A stretch of 64,000 nt of DNA from Lasioglossum baleicum (taxonomy: Eukaryota > Arthropoda > Insecta > Hymenoptera > Halictidae). The notes beneath the pieces were generated by a model, which had not been told where the DNA came from, did not search any database, and saw only the letters and a program-made list of their open reading frames with translations. Location of the stretch: positions 7,378,001 through 7,442,000 of the forward strand of contig NC_134943.1 of the NCBI RefSeq assembly GCF_051020765.1, read 5' to 3'. A program made the position numbers and the translations under genes. Shown here piece by piece: positions 11,180 through 23,616 of the stretch (within the stretch, counting starts at the first letter, position 1; every line of letters begins with the position of its first letter).

Positions 11180-13989
11180 ATTTACTAGCCTCATCATGAT
11201 GTCTGACCATAGACAATTCAATTCTACTTGCTCGGGAAACTGCTGCAATATTCCAGTTCCCCTCCTTCTTCTTTTCTCTGTGCACAGATCTGTACTACTT
11301 GTTCGTTTATAGATCGGTTCCTGATGCTTGCGTAATCGAAATTATTTATCTCCCGAAGAGACGTACTTATTATCGGTCTCACTGCCGAGACTGATCACAG
11401 ACAGCTGAATACACTGACACCAAAGACCTCACAGACTCAGAAACTTTCCTCGTCCTATTCGCCGTACTCATCCACGCCTGAATAGTCTCGTTCCACTGTG
11501 CCTGGCCAAGGAGTTGAAAGACCCATTCCACTCGATCGTATAAAGGGGACTGGTTGCCACCTGCTCGACAACCTTATTGTTCTTTCACGCCTCCCGCGAT
11601 TCAGACAGGATAATTGCCTTATGTTTGTCTCCGCGTTACGCTTCTATTCCACTTGGCCAACTAACGACAACGCAAGTTTACCCGGCGTCAAGCAAAACTT
11701 CTTGTCTGCTAACGTCTCCCTTTGTAATGCTATTGGCATCGCGAGAAATGTACAATTAACACAGTTTGGTAAACAATAGAGGTAGTTGACTTGTCTGACT
11801 ATTTATTCGGTTGCAGTCTTCACCGAACAGTACAGTTCTTCACTGTACAACTATCTCCCCATGTATACGTGAAGAAGGTACGTCAAAAAAATTACTGGAA
11901 CGTGTGTCAAGGATTAGAAGAATTCGTGAGATTGGTTAACAAACGTCCCCTGACAGAGTATTGTGGCAGCAAATAGGTAATTCAGCCGTGAAACGATTGA
12001 AACGCCGGAGTGTCGCGATTGAAGGCATTCTGTGCGCCCGTTTTGCGCACCGTAAGACCGTTCTCGGTCTGGAAACGGATCGGGACGCGTCTCGACGAGG
12101 GTAAAATGGAGAGCCGTTACCGTAGAAGCCGGCAGACGGCGTCGATAAATAGCAGCCGCCTCCGATTGGACTTTTATTCGAGAAATCAAGTTAATCTGCG
12201 CCGCCGGCGTACGGTTCCCATCGATTTCCATCTCCACTTTGCGCCCGTTTCAATTGGTGCTCGATGTCGTGGAAGAAACAAAGGATCAAAGGGGACACCT
12301 AGAGACCCGCACCCCGTCTTCCTCAGGGGAGGGGTTGGATTCCAATTTTTCGTCTGACGATTCTCGGTGAATCAAGGGCCGTCGAATCGGCGTTCGAATT
12401 TGAGATCCCACCGATTTTTTCCCGCTGCTTCCTCGACGTCTGCGATCTTTGCACGTCTGACACATCGATCCGATCTCGCAGCTTTTCCCAGGAAGCTGCG
12501 AGACCCGTGTCCGATAAGCTCTGCGCCATTTTTCCTTGAAGATCGAGGCGTGCATCGGGCAACCGCCACATTGGATTTCTTGTTTATGGAACGGCCTGCT
12601 GTTGATAAGGAAATCTGGGGCGCCCTCGAGACCACCCACGCTACCACGGTGTCGCGCGATCTACTCGAACGCTGCCGCCGCTGCCGATGTCTTCTTACGA
12701 GGAGATCGCATCTTCTTGCAGAATTTTGCGAGCTTCTCCCGAACGTAATTCTCCAGGGTGTAATATTGAATAGTCATCCATTTTTTAGTCTGCTTCGAGT
12801 AGATGCGGAAGCAGTGCACTTGGATTTTCATTCTGGCGACGGAAAGAGGATTGTACAGCAAGAAGTAAGTCGAAAATATGGACTAAAACTTGTTTAAACA
12901 AGATCTACGATTCTGACAAAAATGGCTTTCAAAACTCATCGGTAGACTGCCGATTTATTTGTGAAATGTGTATTCCTCATTTTCGAGGTATTTTTTTGTT
13001 ATTGGTATTATCTCCATACCGAAGAAGAAAATAAAATAATATTAAATACGGCAACAGAGATATCTCATCAGAACCCTCACGCTGAAACGCGAAATAACAA
13101 AATTCCGCCGTGAACAGCAGAACATTTTGACCAATCAACTTCGCAATTACCAAATGAGATAAACTTTCATCGGGCTCGTTTTGTAGGAATTTCACGAGGA
13201 AATATTGCTGGCCCGTTGCGAAGGTAAAATTCTCATTATGAGAGAACTCGTGGACTGGATAATTTCGGAAGATATCGAGAAGTGTAATTGAAAATCAGCG
13301 CGGAAGGCTCGTTGAAAAATTGCAATTAGGAGTATAACGTCGAAGATGACGAGTGAGAAACACGCTGGTAACGATGCAGCTCGATAGGGGTGGTGGCCTG
13401 GTCTGAACGAGGACAGGTGTGGTAGGGGGGTTGGTGAACGAGCATCGTCGACGATGGTCCCGGAGTGTTTCCTTTGCCACGTTGCCAGTCCGGAATCGGG
13501 GCTCGTTACGATCCCCCCAGGCACGGGCGAAGTTTTCGTCGTAATGGAGGGCGAAACGGCCGCGGATTCGCTCACTTCTTTATTCATCGCTCGCAAATTG
13601 TTACCCCGCACCCCCGCACACCTCCTCGCCCAGCTCGCGATCCTTTCGCCCCGCGAAGGAAACGAGAGAAAAAGCCAGTCCCGAGGAGGAGGGAGAGTCA
13701 ATTAGTTCGTTACGCCGCCTGCGGATGATTTTATTTCAATCGAAGCGTGAGCTACCCCCGAGCTACTCCCTATCCTTCCGATTTCTACGAAATTTCTATG
13801 CTGGTTCGACACAGACATCCATCCGCGACAATAGACCCTTTTATGCGCTGTAGAGAACCTCCCTCTTGACGAATTCTCCCAGACAAAATTCCATCCTTGA
13901 TTTGCTTTTGTCTCAATTTGTCATTCAGAGTCACTGGTGTGAGAATTGCGTGAGACACAGGGGTTGCGCAGCTTGGAACTGGATTTGCC
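11180..13989. other. non-coding tract with isolated 29-bp repeat units
   Basis: A clear 29-bp unit lies at 11223-11251 (TCTACTTGCTCGGG...) with a partner just before it at about 11194-11222. Further TCTACTT- or TTCCACT-like fragments occur near 11480-11535. From 12000 to 13700 GC-rich, mutually overlapping frames (up to 176 codons) show no recognisable domain. Possible microexons near 11818 and 12788 were considered and rejected. Confidence 0.4.
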
Positions 13990-14244
13990 AGACTACGTAT
14001 CTACTTGTTCTACTAGCCTTTTTATCGAATTTCTTCCGCCAGCCTGACTATACATCGACCTATTTCACTAATCTGTCGACATCGAATCGCACTCTTTTCT
14101 GCTTCTCCAGAATTTTAATTTCTCTGTCACACGCCCTCCGACTATAGATGCTTTTGTCTCTCGAGGCTGACTAAGCACGTTCCTATTCCACGTTCCCGAC
14201 CGCAGCGTATAATCACGTTCTAGTTCCGGACTATACGTAATCTA
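13990..14244 (+). repeat. 29-bp degenerate repeat island (array B)
   Basis: Four consecutive 29-bp windows at 14129-14157, 14158-14186, 14187-14215 and 14216-14244 align with the unit consensus in the same register, sharing a CTGAC/CGAC core at positions 11-14. Earlier windows near 14035 (CAGCCTGACTATACATC core) and 14064 fit the same pattern. Similarity between units is low but spacing is exact. The unit family is the same as the main array at 17884-18561. Confidence 0.55.
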
Positions 14245-15883
14245 CGAACTGTCGTGTTCTATCCGTGGCAGAATTGCATCTCTCGTCGGTCTGATCCGAC
14301 ACGGATCAATTCAACTCGCAGGTTCGTGCTGCAGCTGTTCCCGAAGTAACTTTTCTGCGGAACTTCAGGCGAAGAATTTTGAGTTTTCAAGTAGAGATTT
14401 CTCGAGTGGTTTTCGGGTCGGGCCGCGCAGAGAAAACACAGCCGAAGTGTCCCGATTTCACGGTAGCTCGCCTGGATCTGGTATCGGGGACGGATTGCGG
14501 ATCTCTTTTTCCGGTCCACTCGTGCGGACAGTTGTACGAGGGTAGTTATCGATAGACACGAGTATCACGAGTCGTTCCCGAGGGGGTCGGAGTGCCTCTC
14601 GCGTTTGTTAAAAAGAAACCGAAGCCCGGATTCCTCCGTCGATTGACTCGTAAACATCGGCTAGGCCCTCCCCTTACTCTTTCCACCCACTTGTCCTCCG
14701 CTTTCACGTCGAACACGTTCCGTTTGCCCCTCTTTGCAATCATTTGTCACAATCGTTCCCGGGCATTTTTCAAAAATTCTTTCCGCGAAGCGGAACAGAG
14801 AGAGAGAGAGAGAGAGAGAGTCTAGCTCAGGGAAACTCTCTGCCTCCCTCTCTCTTTTTCTCTTGGAAAGCTAAACAATTCGATGAAGTTCCCGGGGTGA
14901 ACGAGCTACGTGACGCTTTTCTGAAATATTCTTCGCAAACAATTCGGTGGAAATCAAAGCGGAGCGGCCGAGAGGTACAAGCGCTTGTAACCTACGTGAC
15001 AATATTCCCGGAGCGGCGTGAACACACCCCTAAGAATAAACAACTCGCGTCAGGAATTCGCGAGCCATAAATTCGTATGGCATCGTGCTCTACAACAGAG
15101 CAGCAGCAGCAGCACACGGTGTATGCCATAAGGTCACAAGGTGGTGGTGCACAAGGTTCCATCCGTCATCTCCCATGGATTCTGGAGGTGTTTACCAACT
15201 TAGCCCCGGCCCGTTCCAACCCCTTTATTCCGGCCGCGACAACCGGAGTACATTTTCGAAACTCGGTAAATCGACCGTCTCCATGCCACGGCTCGACTTC
15301 TCTACTTAGGGGACATCGATACTCCGGTCTCTCCTCCTTAAGCCTTATTTATTATACGACCCCGATCGCCTCCGCGCCACTCGATTCGCTTCCAAGGGTG
15401 GGTTGTTCGTTTTGCTCGCGCCTCTGGCAACTCTTGCCACCTGATCTTGATTTGTTGCCACCGAGAGTTCCCTCGTGCACACCCCCACCTCCCATGCACC
15501 ATAGACTTACCATCCTGCGCCGAGGAAATGACTAGCAGCGATAACGGACCGGGAAGAAACGCGAATAAATTCCTGTACTCGGTTCAACCCCTTCGCGAGG
15601 GCCGTGTAAACCTTCTCGGGGGCTGATTGCGGTCGATACCACTGACGTGTGTACGCCGGAAAACTGGTTCGATCGTTGTGCTCGAACTTGTAGTCGATAT
15701 TTTCAGGATTATGCTGACCGGAGGGGTGGCTCTTTTTGAATACTGTCAGAGGGCGAATGCAAACTCATGGCATGCAAGCGCGTGAAAGCCTTCTTTAGGG
15801 GTAGATCAAAGTATCCGAGCAGTAACAATAGCTGTAATTTCAGTTCGAGTAGCTACAGGGGTTGATTTTTAGAGAAGATTCTT
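14245..15883. other. non-coding tract with an (AG)12 microsatellite
   Basis: The only clear feature is a 24-bp AG dinucleotide run at 14797-14820. A short CAG run lies near 15101-15115. The open frame at 15077-15535 (152 codons) begins in the low-complexity CAG run and shows no domain. Nothing else is recognised. Confidence 0.4.
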
Positions 15884-15938
15884 TAGGGGTTGCTCGAGGA
15901 AATCCCGCAGGGAAAATAAGGGCAGTTTCGTGATTAAG
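15884..15938 (+). repeat. 55-bp direct repeat, copy 1
   Basis: This segment starts TAGGGGTTGCTCGAGG and ends TTTCGTGATTAAG. It matches 16060-16114 at about 46 of 55 positions with no length change. The offset of 176 bp suggests an old local duplication; the sequence between copies is only weakly similar to its surroundings. Confidence 0.65.
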
Positions 15939-16059
15939 TATTCAATAGTCTTAGAATTAGAGAATTAAGCAGATTCATGGGTCGGTTTTTCGAAACCTTC
16001 AAGGGAAAATTCGAATTTATTAGGTAGAGGATTCGCGTGTGGTGTGTGGAATACTTCGC

Positions 16060-16114
16060 TAGGGGTTGCTTGTGGAAATCCAGCAGGGAAAATGGGGGTA
16101 ATTCCGTGATTAAG
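16060..16114 (+). repeat. 55-bp direct repeat, copy 2
   Basis: This segment starts TAGGGGTTGCTTGTGG and ends TTCCGTGATTAAG, and pairs with copy 1 at 15884-15938. The equal length of both copies points to drift by substitution only. Confidence 0.65.
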
Positions 16115-17883
16115 GGTGCAGGTTTTTCCGAGAATTGAACCCGAGTCGATTTCGTGGTAGACAAGAATGCCATTCATTAGACCAACGAAGCGTTTACTTC
16201 TGTACATTCCCGTCCTTAACTTTCTCTTGCGATAATAGTCGCAGTGATTTGAAGTTCTCATTCCTTCTTGCACATTTTAACCCACCCCAGTATAATTTCC
16301 TCCACAGTCAAAATAATTCCTTCACAGAAGAACGGCAAAGTTGATATTTATTCTACTACTCTATAATAGATTCTGTATGCAAACTTCGTTATGAATTTCA
16401 CTCGTTCATATACACGAGCGGGTTTTTGTATTTTAATTATGCAACCGCGCATGTGGAATTGCAGAATTGAGCGAGTTGGGATCGATCGAATGAAAAACGG
16501 AGAAGATTTGTTGGCTTAGCAGTATTTGGGGCAAAATAGGAAGTTAAGCAACTAGAGCCACGCTGGAAATTTACATTGGCAGTCGATGAATATTCCGCGA
16601 GCGATTCCGGAAACGTAGGCGCGTGCTGTTGCATGCTTTTGTCCCCGCACGAAATTGCTGATCGAGGGGCTAATCGATTCGGAATAATACGCTTTATGCA
16701 GCGCACAGTTTGCCGTGCGCATTATATTCTGCTCCCGGTGAATCGTGGATTTTTGCCGGTGCTGCGGTGTTGGTGCTCTCTCCGGAGGTAACGTTCATCG
16801 CTCCGCTACGCCCCATCCCTGTTTAAAGACTGGCGGTTAATAATTAATTAACACCGGCCGGCATAACATTCCGCGGGTGTCGGGGTTAATTAATTGAATT
16901 ATTCATTCACTGTCCACGCTGTTTCCTAAGCTATTCAATATATTTGATCTTGTCCCGACGCTTTGTTCGTCGTGTTCCAAATTCCTGTTCGTCGATAATT
17001 ATCGCCTTATACAAAACGGCGGGATCTTCTTCCGTTCCTAAATAATTCGGTCGAGCGAGATTCGTTCAACAATACCGAAAACAATCGATCAATCTACCGA
17101 CGATTAGCTCGCGAAAATTAATACGCCTAACGTTTGGCATTCTTCTTGGTTCGATGTGACGAAATGGACAATCTTGGGAATATCGCGTGCGCCCGATCGC
17201 CGACGAAACAAACGATGATTAAGCTTCAGCCTGTGCATGTATGTATGCGGGACGCCCCCCCCCCGGTCCCCGAAAAAAATTGAATCCGCCTCGCGCGACC
17301 TAAATACTCGTGCAGGAACGGGGAAATTCAGAAAATTCGGGCCGAACGGAACGTCGAACCCGGTGAATTCGATTGAATCCGCCGGGGGAGAAAAAAGCCG
17401 TTCACCGTTTATTGCGCGCGGCGGGTTCGGCCGTTTTGTGCCGAGTCCGCTGCACCCTCCACCGTTTTCATATTAATTCCCTTTTTTCCACGCCACGTAA
17501 AATGGGTTTTTCTAGCGGCGGGTCGCGCGCGCGCGCTGTTAGAGGATGCCAACGGCCGCAACAGAAGGGAGCGAGGGAGAGAGAGACAGAGAGGAAAAGC
17601 GAGAAAGGAGGGATAATGCAGGCACGATACCACGTAGTCGAACACCACCTACCTGTTTTGAATGTCGAATGATTTTTGCGGGTCGCGCGCGCTGTTCCGT
17701 TTTGTATCGATGTTTACCACGCGGCTCGCTGCTGACCGATTTCGCCGGCGATGCTCAACTAGCCCGATGTTTGTTTACAACTTATCGTCCCTGCGAGCCA
17801 TTCCTCCTGCGAATAGGGACACCGACCTGTTTTTTTCACGATCCAGGAGAAATTACACGCGGTTACGTGACTGTGCAAATTTA
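16115..17883. other. non-coding tract, no feature recognised
   Basis: Moderately AT-rich to about 17150, then CpG-rich with a GC-dinucleotide stretch near 17523-17536. No gene, TIR element or tandem array is recognised. Confidence 0.4.
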
Positions 17884-18561
17884 TTCCGTTGTCAGACTGC
17901 GCATTGAGTCGCTCCACTTGCGACAGAATGCGGCAGTTGTTTGATCAGGCGCTGGTTGTTCTACTTGTCTGACTTCGGTCTGGGTTAGTCACCGTTGCAG
18001 ACTGTAGTCACGATTCTCCTTCTTGTTTGATTAGGCGATTCGTTATTCTACTCATCCGGCAACGCATAGAATTGTTCTATTTATCTAATCACGTGCAGAT
18101 TTATCTGGTCAAATACTCGATTATTCCACGTGTTTAGCTGTCTGTGGGATTATTCTATCTGTCCAGCAACGTTCGAGATTATGCAGCCTGTCCAGTTACG
18201 TGTAGGATTATTCAACTTGTCTAGCCATTGTCAGGATTACTCTACTTGTCCAATCGTAGACAAACGTGCATCATTTACGCGACTACGAGCATAGAAATAG
18301 TTTCCCTGGCTGACCACAGAGGGGCTTATATGTCTTGGCTGACCATACAAGGGATTATTCTACTTTTTCTGGTGTCCACAGGAAAACCCTACTTGGTCGA
18401 CAATGCACAAGATTATTCCAGTCGTCTGACTGTGAACTGAGATATTCTACTTGGTCGAGTATGCACAGGATTATTCTACTCGCCCGACTGTGCGCAGTGC
18501 TGTACCACTTGACTGAATAAATGCACGAGTATTCCGTTTGCTTCACTCTACGTAGGAATGC
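17884..18561 (+). repeat. main array of a degenerate 29-bp repeat (array A), over 20 units
   Basis: The unit reads approximately TCTACTTGTCTGAC (positions 1-14), a variable ATGCA-like middle, and CAGGATTAT (positions 21-29). In-register 29-bp units start at 17960, 17989, 18018 and 18047. A 20-bp partial unit follows at 18076, then five 29-bp units from 18096, one 31-bp unit at 18241, and ten more 29-bp units from 18272 to 18561. Weaker units extend back to about 17884. Best units include 17960, 18212, 18417, 18446 and 18475. Many units share only 50-65% of positions with the consensus, yet only two length changes are visible across 21 units. There is no spacer between units and no open frame through the array. 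Confidence 0.8.
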
Positions 18562-20532
18562 TCCTCGTTTGTCCTATAATATTTTAAATGCAGATTTAAA
18601 TCTGCTACCATAATCAATTGATTAATGTCCGCATGTCCAAGGATCATAAACGGTGGGGGAGTCGGGGAAGGAAAAGTCCTTGTAAGGCAGTTTCGGTGTC
18701 TGTCACGCTGGTTGGTCTCAGGTTCGTTAACGACAGAGGAAACTTCAAATTACCGTCAGTCCAATTGAATTGCAGGCAGAAATATCGCGCGGCAGCAGCA
18801 TACGTGGGGCCCGGTGGATTCACGTAATCCATATTCAAGCGTGGGAAAGGATCAAACGCGGTAAAGAGGAGCCCGAGAATGCATGCAAATTCAGCTGTCT
18901 GGCCGGAAAAAAGGGTGAACGGTAAAGCGCAAGGGGAAGAGCCCGGAATTCGCCGTGGCAAAGGGATCCGCCTCGCCAAAGTGCGAGTGAGAGAGCAGCC
19001 GAAGAAACGGGGGACGGAAATTTAAAGAGAAACGTTTCCGTGTGTAATTTTCTAAACGACTTACAATTCCGGTCTCCGTGAACATTGGAGAACATCTTCA
19101 AATAATATCGCCGATCCGGAGGATCGGGGATATACCTCGGGAAACCTGTTTAAAGAACTCGGAGAGACCGAAGCGAAACTTTGTCGTTGTTACCGTCGAA
19201 CGTGGCAAATCGAAAAAACCGGAGATACTGTGCAAAGCCAACGATATGAGATTATCCGGAAATTGCACCGGGTCATTTTGCGTTTTTAGTGGCCCTTAAT
19301 ATTGTTCCCAATGCGCACGAAGCTCAAGCGAAAAATGAGATAACGACAACGATTGAACTCGATTGCACACTTCGTGACAGATTCGCAAGGAAGAAGGAAT
19401 ATTTTAACACTCTAGAACTACACCGAGCCGGTCATTATGACAAATTCCAAATTTTCTGCGTTACAATACGTAAAATTAGAAAAATATTTTCTCGAGAAAT
19501 TTTTTACTATACACATGGCCAATCATTATCAGTATCCCTTTCACGTTTACGAAGCATTGAACGGTTGTAATACTGTTCCACCAACTAAGACTAAAATTGA
19601 AACGAAACCTGCCCGAAGCATGTCTGACTATTCGCGGTACAAATCTACTCAGGCGAATCTAGCACCGTTCTACCAGCGTGTCTGCGTTTCCATAGACCCA
19701 AACGAAGGCGTTCTCTCATTCAGACAAAATGGAACCGCGCTCTGTCGAATCTCCAACGCACCCTCGGCTTCTCGAGGGTGGTACGAGGAATTCAACGCGG
19801 AAAGACAGCGTGCACGCAAGACTCCGGAGCGGAACGTGGCGGAGAGGAATGCGGAACATGTATCCGGGATTCCTGTTGCTGCCGGTGTCTGGTTAGCACG
19901 GTGCACAAACGACGCTCGTCAACGGCGATTCATAACGAGTCACGCCCCCTCGTTCCCTCCAATCAGCCGGCTCGCGATTAAATCAGAGTCGCGCGAACTC
20001 ACAAAAGAGGGCGGCCCGTGGGAATAACGGGAAGAATAAACGGACCAAGGAACGAGAGTAATTTAGCATAGTGCCTGAGGGAGGGCCGTGGGGTGGCGAC
20101 CCTTTAATCGAGTCTCTCGCTTCCGTCGATGAAATTATTCGCCGAGGGTATGGGGGACCCGGGGTAAAAAAAGGATCCGTGTGGGGCCATTTTCTGGCTC
20201 TCTGAACCGCAAAAAAGTCGCCTGGACGGCGTGGACCGCACGCCGCGCGGTTTCCGCACCGCACCGCGTTGGTCACGCTCGGTCGAGCAGAACCGAAACC
20301 GGAACCTATTTGGAGAATTACATCCGGAAGCATTTCCCGTTTCTCCCGCTGTCCCGACGGCTTATTTATGTCCATGGTTTTTCTTCGGATCCCCCCGCTT
20401 TTTTCCTCTGTCTCACTCTTTTTCTTTTGCTCACTGCAGCCTCCCCCACACCCCCCCCCCTAGAGCCAATCGATGCAAGATAGCTCGTACCTGCTTCCTG
20501 CCTCGACGTATCGCTTCCAGGAACGTTTAGTT
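18562..20532. other. non-coding tract, no gene supported
   Basis: The longest frame is 196 codons (19437-20027), but it is overlapped by other frames and lacks a recognisable domain. A run of C lies at about 20449-20460. No TIR element is found. Confidence 0.4.
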
Positions 20533-21180
20533 TCTACTCGGTCCCGTCGCACCATTCGCCGAGCCATTCTACTTGCGCTACTATGTACGCCAAGGCTCTA
20601 CTTATGTATACATGAGCTTGTGCTACTTGTCTGAACGCGTGGAGATTTAATCTACTCGACTGTCTGCATGGGCGTTCGCCGAGGGTACTCGTCTGGCTCC
20701 TCGGGAGCCTGTTCTACCTGTCTGATTATACGCGGAACGTTCTACTGAATGAGACTGCTTTACCTGTCGTCTTGGACACAATAAATGGTTTAACTGCGTG
20801 TCCTGGCTTCGGTGTCGCATGAAATTGGCGAATACCTCACGCGTAACTTCTTTATAAACGTACATTTGCAAGTCGATTTCTATTTTACATGTATGATCAT
20901 ACTCAGATTTTTCTACTTTCAATAAAACAGAAACTTGATTCACTGATATAAGTATGCAATAATTTGTATTATTCGTTTGATGAGATGTAGTTCCGTTCTA
21001 CTTGTCTGTCGACGTGGTGACACAATCTCTTCATCTATGCGCACGATATCATAATCTATTCGTTTGATCTAATGGTGGTACGATTTACTTGTGTCTGCGG
21101 CATAATCTGTCTGCCTCATCAAATTTCGATTCAATCTACCTGTTTCTGCTTGTTCATCGAGAGTCTATTTTAAATGTCTG
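20533..21180 (+). repeat. 29-bp degenerate repeat island (array C)
   Basis: A clean 29-bp unit at 20568-20596 (TCTACTTGCGCTACTATG start) is followed by units starting at 20597, 20623 and 20651 with slightly changed lengths (26 and 28 bp). Farther on, TCTACTTG/TCTACCTG-plus-TCTG cores occur near 20713, 20998 and 21136 at irregular spacing. The island appears to be a more rearranged copy of the same family as array A. Confidence 0.5.
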
Positions 21181-21212
21181 ACCATGCATGAACATTTCCA
21201 CTGAGTATTATA

Positions 21213-21646
21213 CAGGGTGCTCATTTGAGAACTTTCCAGCCGAATATCTCGAAAAGTATGGAAGATATTAAAAAAAGTGTAAGACACGTGTCCAAGGATT
21301 TCGAGGAGAAAAGATGGGGGCAGTATCAGTTTTTTTATTTGGGTGGCGTTTGCAAGGTCATTTGAAGGTGAACTCTGTTTTTTCAAATGGAAACCTATAT
21401 TTTTTATTGTGGGATCTTATGGTACTTAAAACGACCAGCAATTTTTGTGGGATACTGTTTTTATCCGCGCACTTCGCAACTTCGCGAAGTTTTCTTCGAA
21501 TGACCTTGAAAACGCCACCCAAATAAAAAACTGATACTGGCCCCCTCTTTCCTCCTCGAAATCGTTGGATACGTGTTTTACACTTCTTTAATATCTTTCA
21601 TACTTTTCGAGATATTCGGCTGGAAAGTTTTCAAATGAACACCCTG
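21213..21646. mobile_element. 434-bp MITE with CAGGGTG ends (Tc1/mariner-like)
   Basis: The left end, preceded by TA at 21211-21212, reads CAGGGTGCTCATTTGAGAAC. The right end read inward is CAGGGTGTTCATTTGAAAAC. Inverted arms run about 165 bp (about 21213-21380 and 21481-21646) and include the shared phrase CGAATATCTCGAAAAGTATG. The target duplication on the right (CG instead of TA) has decayed. No transposase frame is present; the short frames are by-products of the arms. Confidence 0.75.
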
Positions 21647-23543
21647 CGTAAATAATTCTACTTGCAGCATCGTCGCAGGCAAAATAGAAATTTCTACGTA
21701 AATATTGTCTCGATTCAAATGTCAAATATCATAGAATTTTTATTTAATCAAACATTTTGTCGGTTTGATTGACATCGCGAGTGGCAGACATTTCCTTTGG
21801 AAGTCAAAACTAAACTTGATACGAACAACAAGACGACGCAGAGAAACAAGCCCCCAGGTTTATTGTATGTTAGCCAGCATCACGCGATAAATCCTTATCA
21901 TCCACTTGGACTACTTGGGGACACTTGTTCGCTAGTTTTCTCCCAACGAGAACATTCCTAATTTGCATTGTTGCTACTCGCAGCGGAATAAGGTCGCGCA
22001 ATTTTCTGCTTAAAATTCCCGGCCATGTCCTCTACTCTCCCGGATGTACTCCCTTGACGTTAGACAACGCTCTTCTCAAAAACACGTAGCTACGTGTCCT
22101 CCTTCGAGCGTATACCCTTGGATATTAGGGAAGTTGGGAAATATGGAACCGAGTCAAATCGGTATACCGAGAATTCGCAGCTCAGCTGAAGATACGCACA
22201 GTCGACTTGTTTTCCACGGGCGAATCATATCTTGGGAATGACGTTACAACATCCTGGGGACGAACCGGGCAAACTTTTTAAATCTACACGAATTAATAAC
22301 GCAGAAACTTTGCCGAACGTTGATCCACCGTCAACGAACCAAGCAAGCTCAGGATTCTGCAAACTTGGAAACTTTGATGCTGTAGTTCTGATGTTAAATT
22401 GATCTTTTGAAGTTCAAGACTCGTGCTCCTCTAAATAGTTGCACAAAAATCCCAGGATAACAATGAATTAATTTTTATGAATACTGCCAATCATCAAAAT
22501 GTGTTGAAGAAATCTTACAGTAAGGGATGCGTCAGGGTGACTTATTGTTTTGGCAAAAAATGATGATAGAAATCCTGCTCAGTTTGAATTGCAGCGTAAA
22601 TTTTCAATGTGGCTTGATTCGGTTGTGTTCGCGTTGGATATTTTCTTATCAAAGGAGCACGAGGAACAATCGAGTGCTGTGGTCAGGCTGCCAGCTTCCC
22701 CGGAAGCCATAAAAGTCACAAGCAATTCCTCGAGCGACGCGTCGCGACCGATCCGATCCACGCTTTTAATTTTCCTGCCGGTTTCGCCGCGCGACAATGG
22801 CCGGCGGGCCCCGACGGCGGCGCGGAATGTTTACAATAATCTGAACAGAGAATCTCCACCGCTATCTATAGAAATGTTACCGTGGCTATACCGTGGCTAT
22901 ACCGTGGCGGGGCGGGGACGAAGGAAGGATGTGGATTGTTGGCTGGCTCCATTTTCCATTGTTCCGTGTCCCGGGGAACGCGCTGAGATCGCGCGTTTCT
23001 TACATTGCTGCACGGTGCTTTTATAACGGTTGCACCCAGCACGCGGTAAAGAAAGGCCGACGATAAAAGAGCCGTTAAGCCTTCGGGAGCTGGAGAAACA
23101 ATGCCGTGGAAAAAGAAGCGCCCGGTTCAGGAAGATTGAGAGGGAGCAACGGACTTGTTCGAATGGTTTGGTCCGTTTGCTGGTCCAAGCGCGAAAAAAT
23201 ACTTGTTGCCGGCCGTGGTGCGACAAATAATCCACCATGATATCACCAAATAGTCTGGTCATTTTTACTTACACTTCGTTGTCACTAGAGGCTCCAGAGA
23301 TCTTACAATTTTATTTGTGTAGACCGTAACAGAATACTCGCAAGTAACGACTCTGAATTTCGTACGCGTGATGTTTTATTTAGAAGAGGTAAGTAACCAT
23401 TGAGCAGCTTTAAACTGATTCAGAGATATTGAAATATATCTGCAGGATCCATGGAACACCCCAGAAATTGGAAACCGTGGAATATTTCATAGTTAGGATA
23501 AGGCGCAAGAAATATCCCGAATAAGATACGAACAGAACTGAGC
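21647..23543. other. non-coding tract with a short tandem repeat
   Basis: An 11-bp unit (TACCGTGGCTA) is repeated at 22878-22888 and 22889-22899, with a 9-bp partial at 22900-22908. The frame at 22550-23026 (158 codons) runs through this repeat and shows no domain. Nothing else is recognised. Confidence 0.4.
22878..22908 (+). repeat. 11-bp tandem repeat, 2.8 copies
   Basis: Two perfect copies of TACCGTGGCTA are followed by a 9-bp partial copy TACCGTGGC that grades into GGGGCGGGG. Recent origin by slippage is likely since the copies are identical. Confidence 0.8.
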
Positions 23544-23616
23544 CGGGCTTGGCTCGGTGGATAAAGTGACAGCTTTCCATTCCTCTGAGGTGCCTGGTTC
23601 GAGGCCCGTTACAACA
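23544..23616 (+). repeat. tRNA-derived SINE-like sequence
   Basis: An A-box-like TGGCTCGGTGG at 23550-23560 and a B-box-like GGTTCGAGGCC at 23596-23606 are 46 bp apart, the spacing of an internal RNA polymerase III promoter. A canonical anticodon arm cannot be folded, and the sequence runs into an A/C-rich tail (ACAACAAAACAA) followed by T6, as in a SINE head or a tRNA pseudogene. Its layout resembles the minus-strand locus at 52991-53062, including GATAAAG after the A box. Confidence 0.5.

Noticed and set aside
11818..11875. Microexon candidate between TTGCAG and GGTACGT
   Set aside because: In the phase required by the 1297 donor the frame hits a stop; the polypyrimidine tract is weak and there is no other support.
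12788..12864. Exon candidate between TTTTTTAG and GTAAGT
   Set aside because: The phase-compatible frame has a stop at its fourth codon; other frames have no support.
17884..18561. CRISPR array (29-bp repeat length fits)
   Set aside because: The units are contiguous with no spacers, highly diverged from each other, no cas genes are near, and the DNA is eukaryotic in character.
19437..20027. 196-codon open frame
   Set aside because: No recognisable domain; alternative frames on the same stretch are equally open. Treated as chance.
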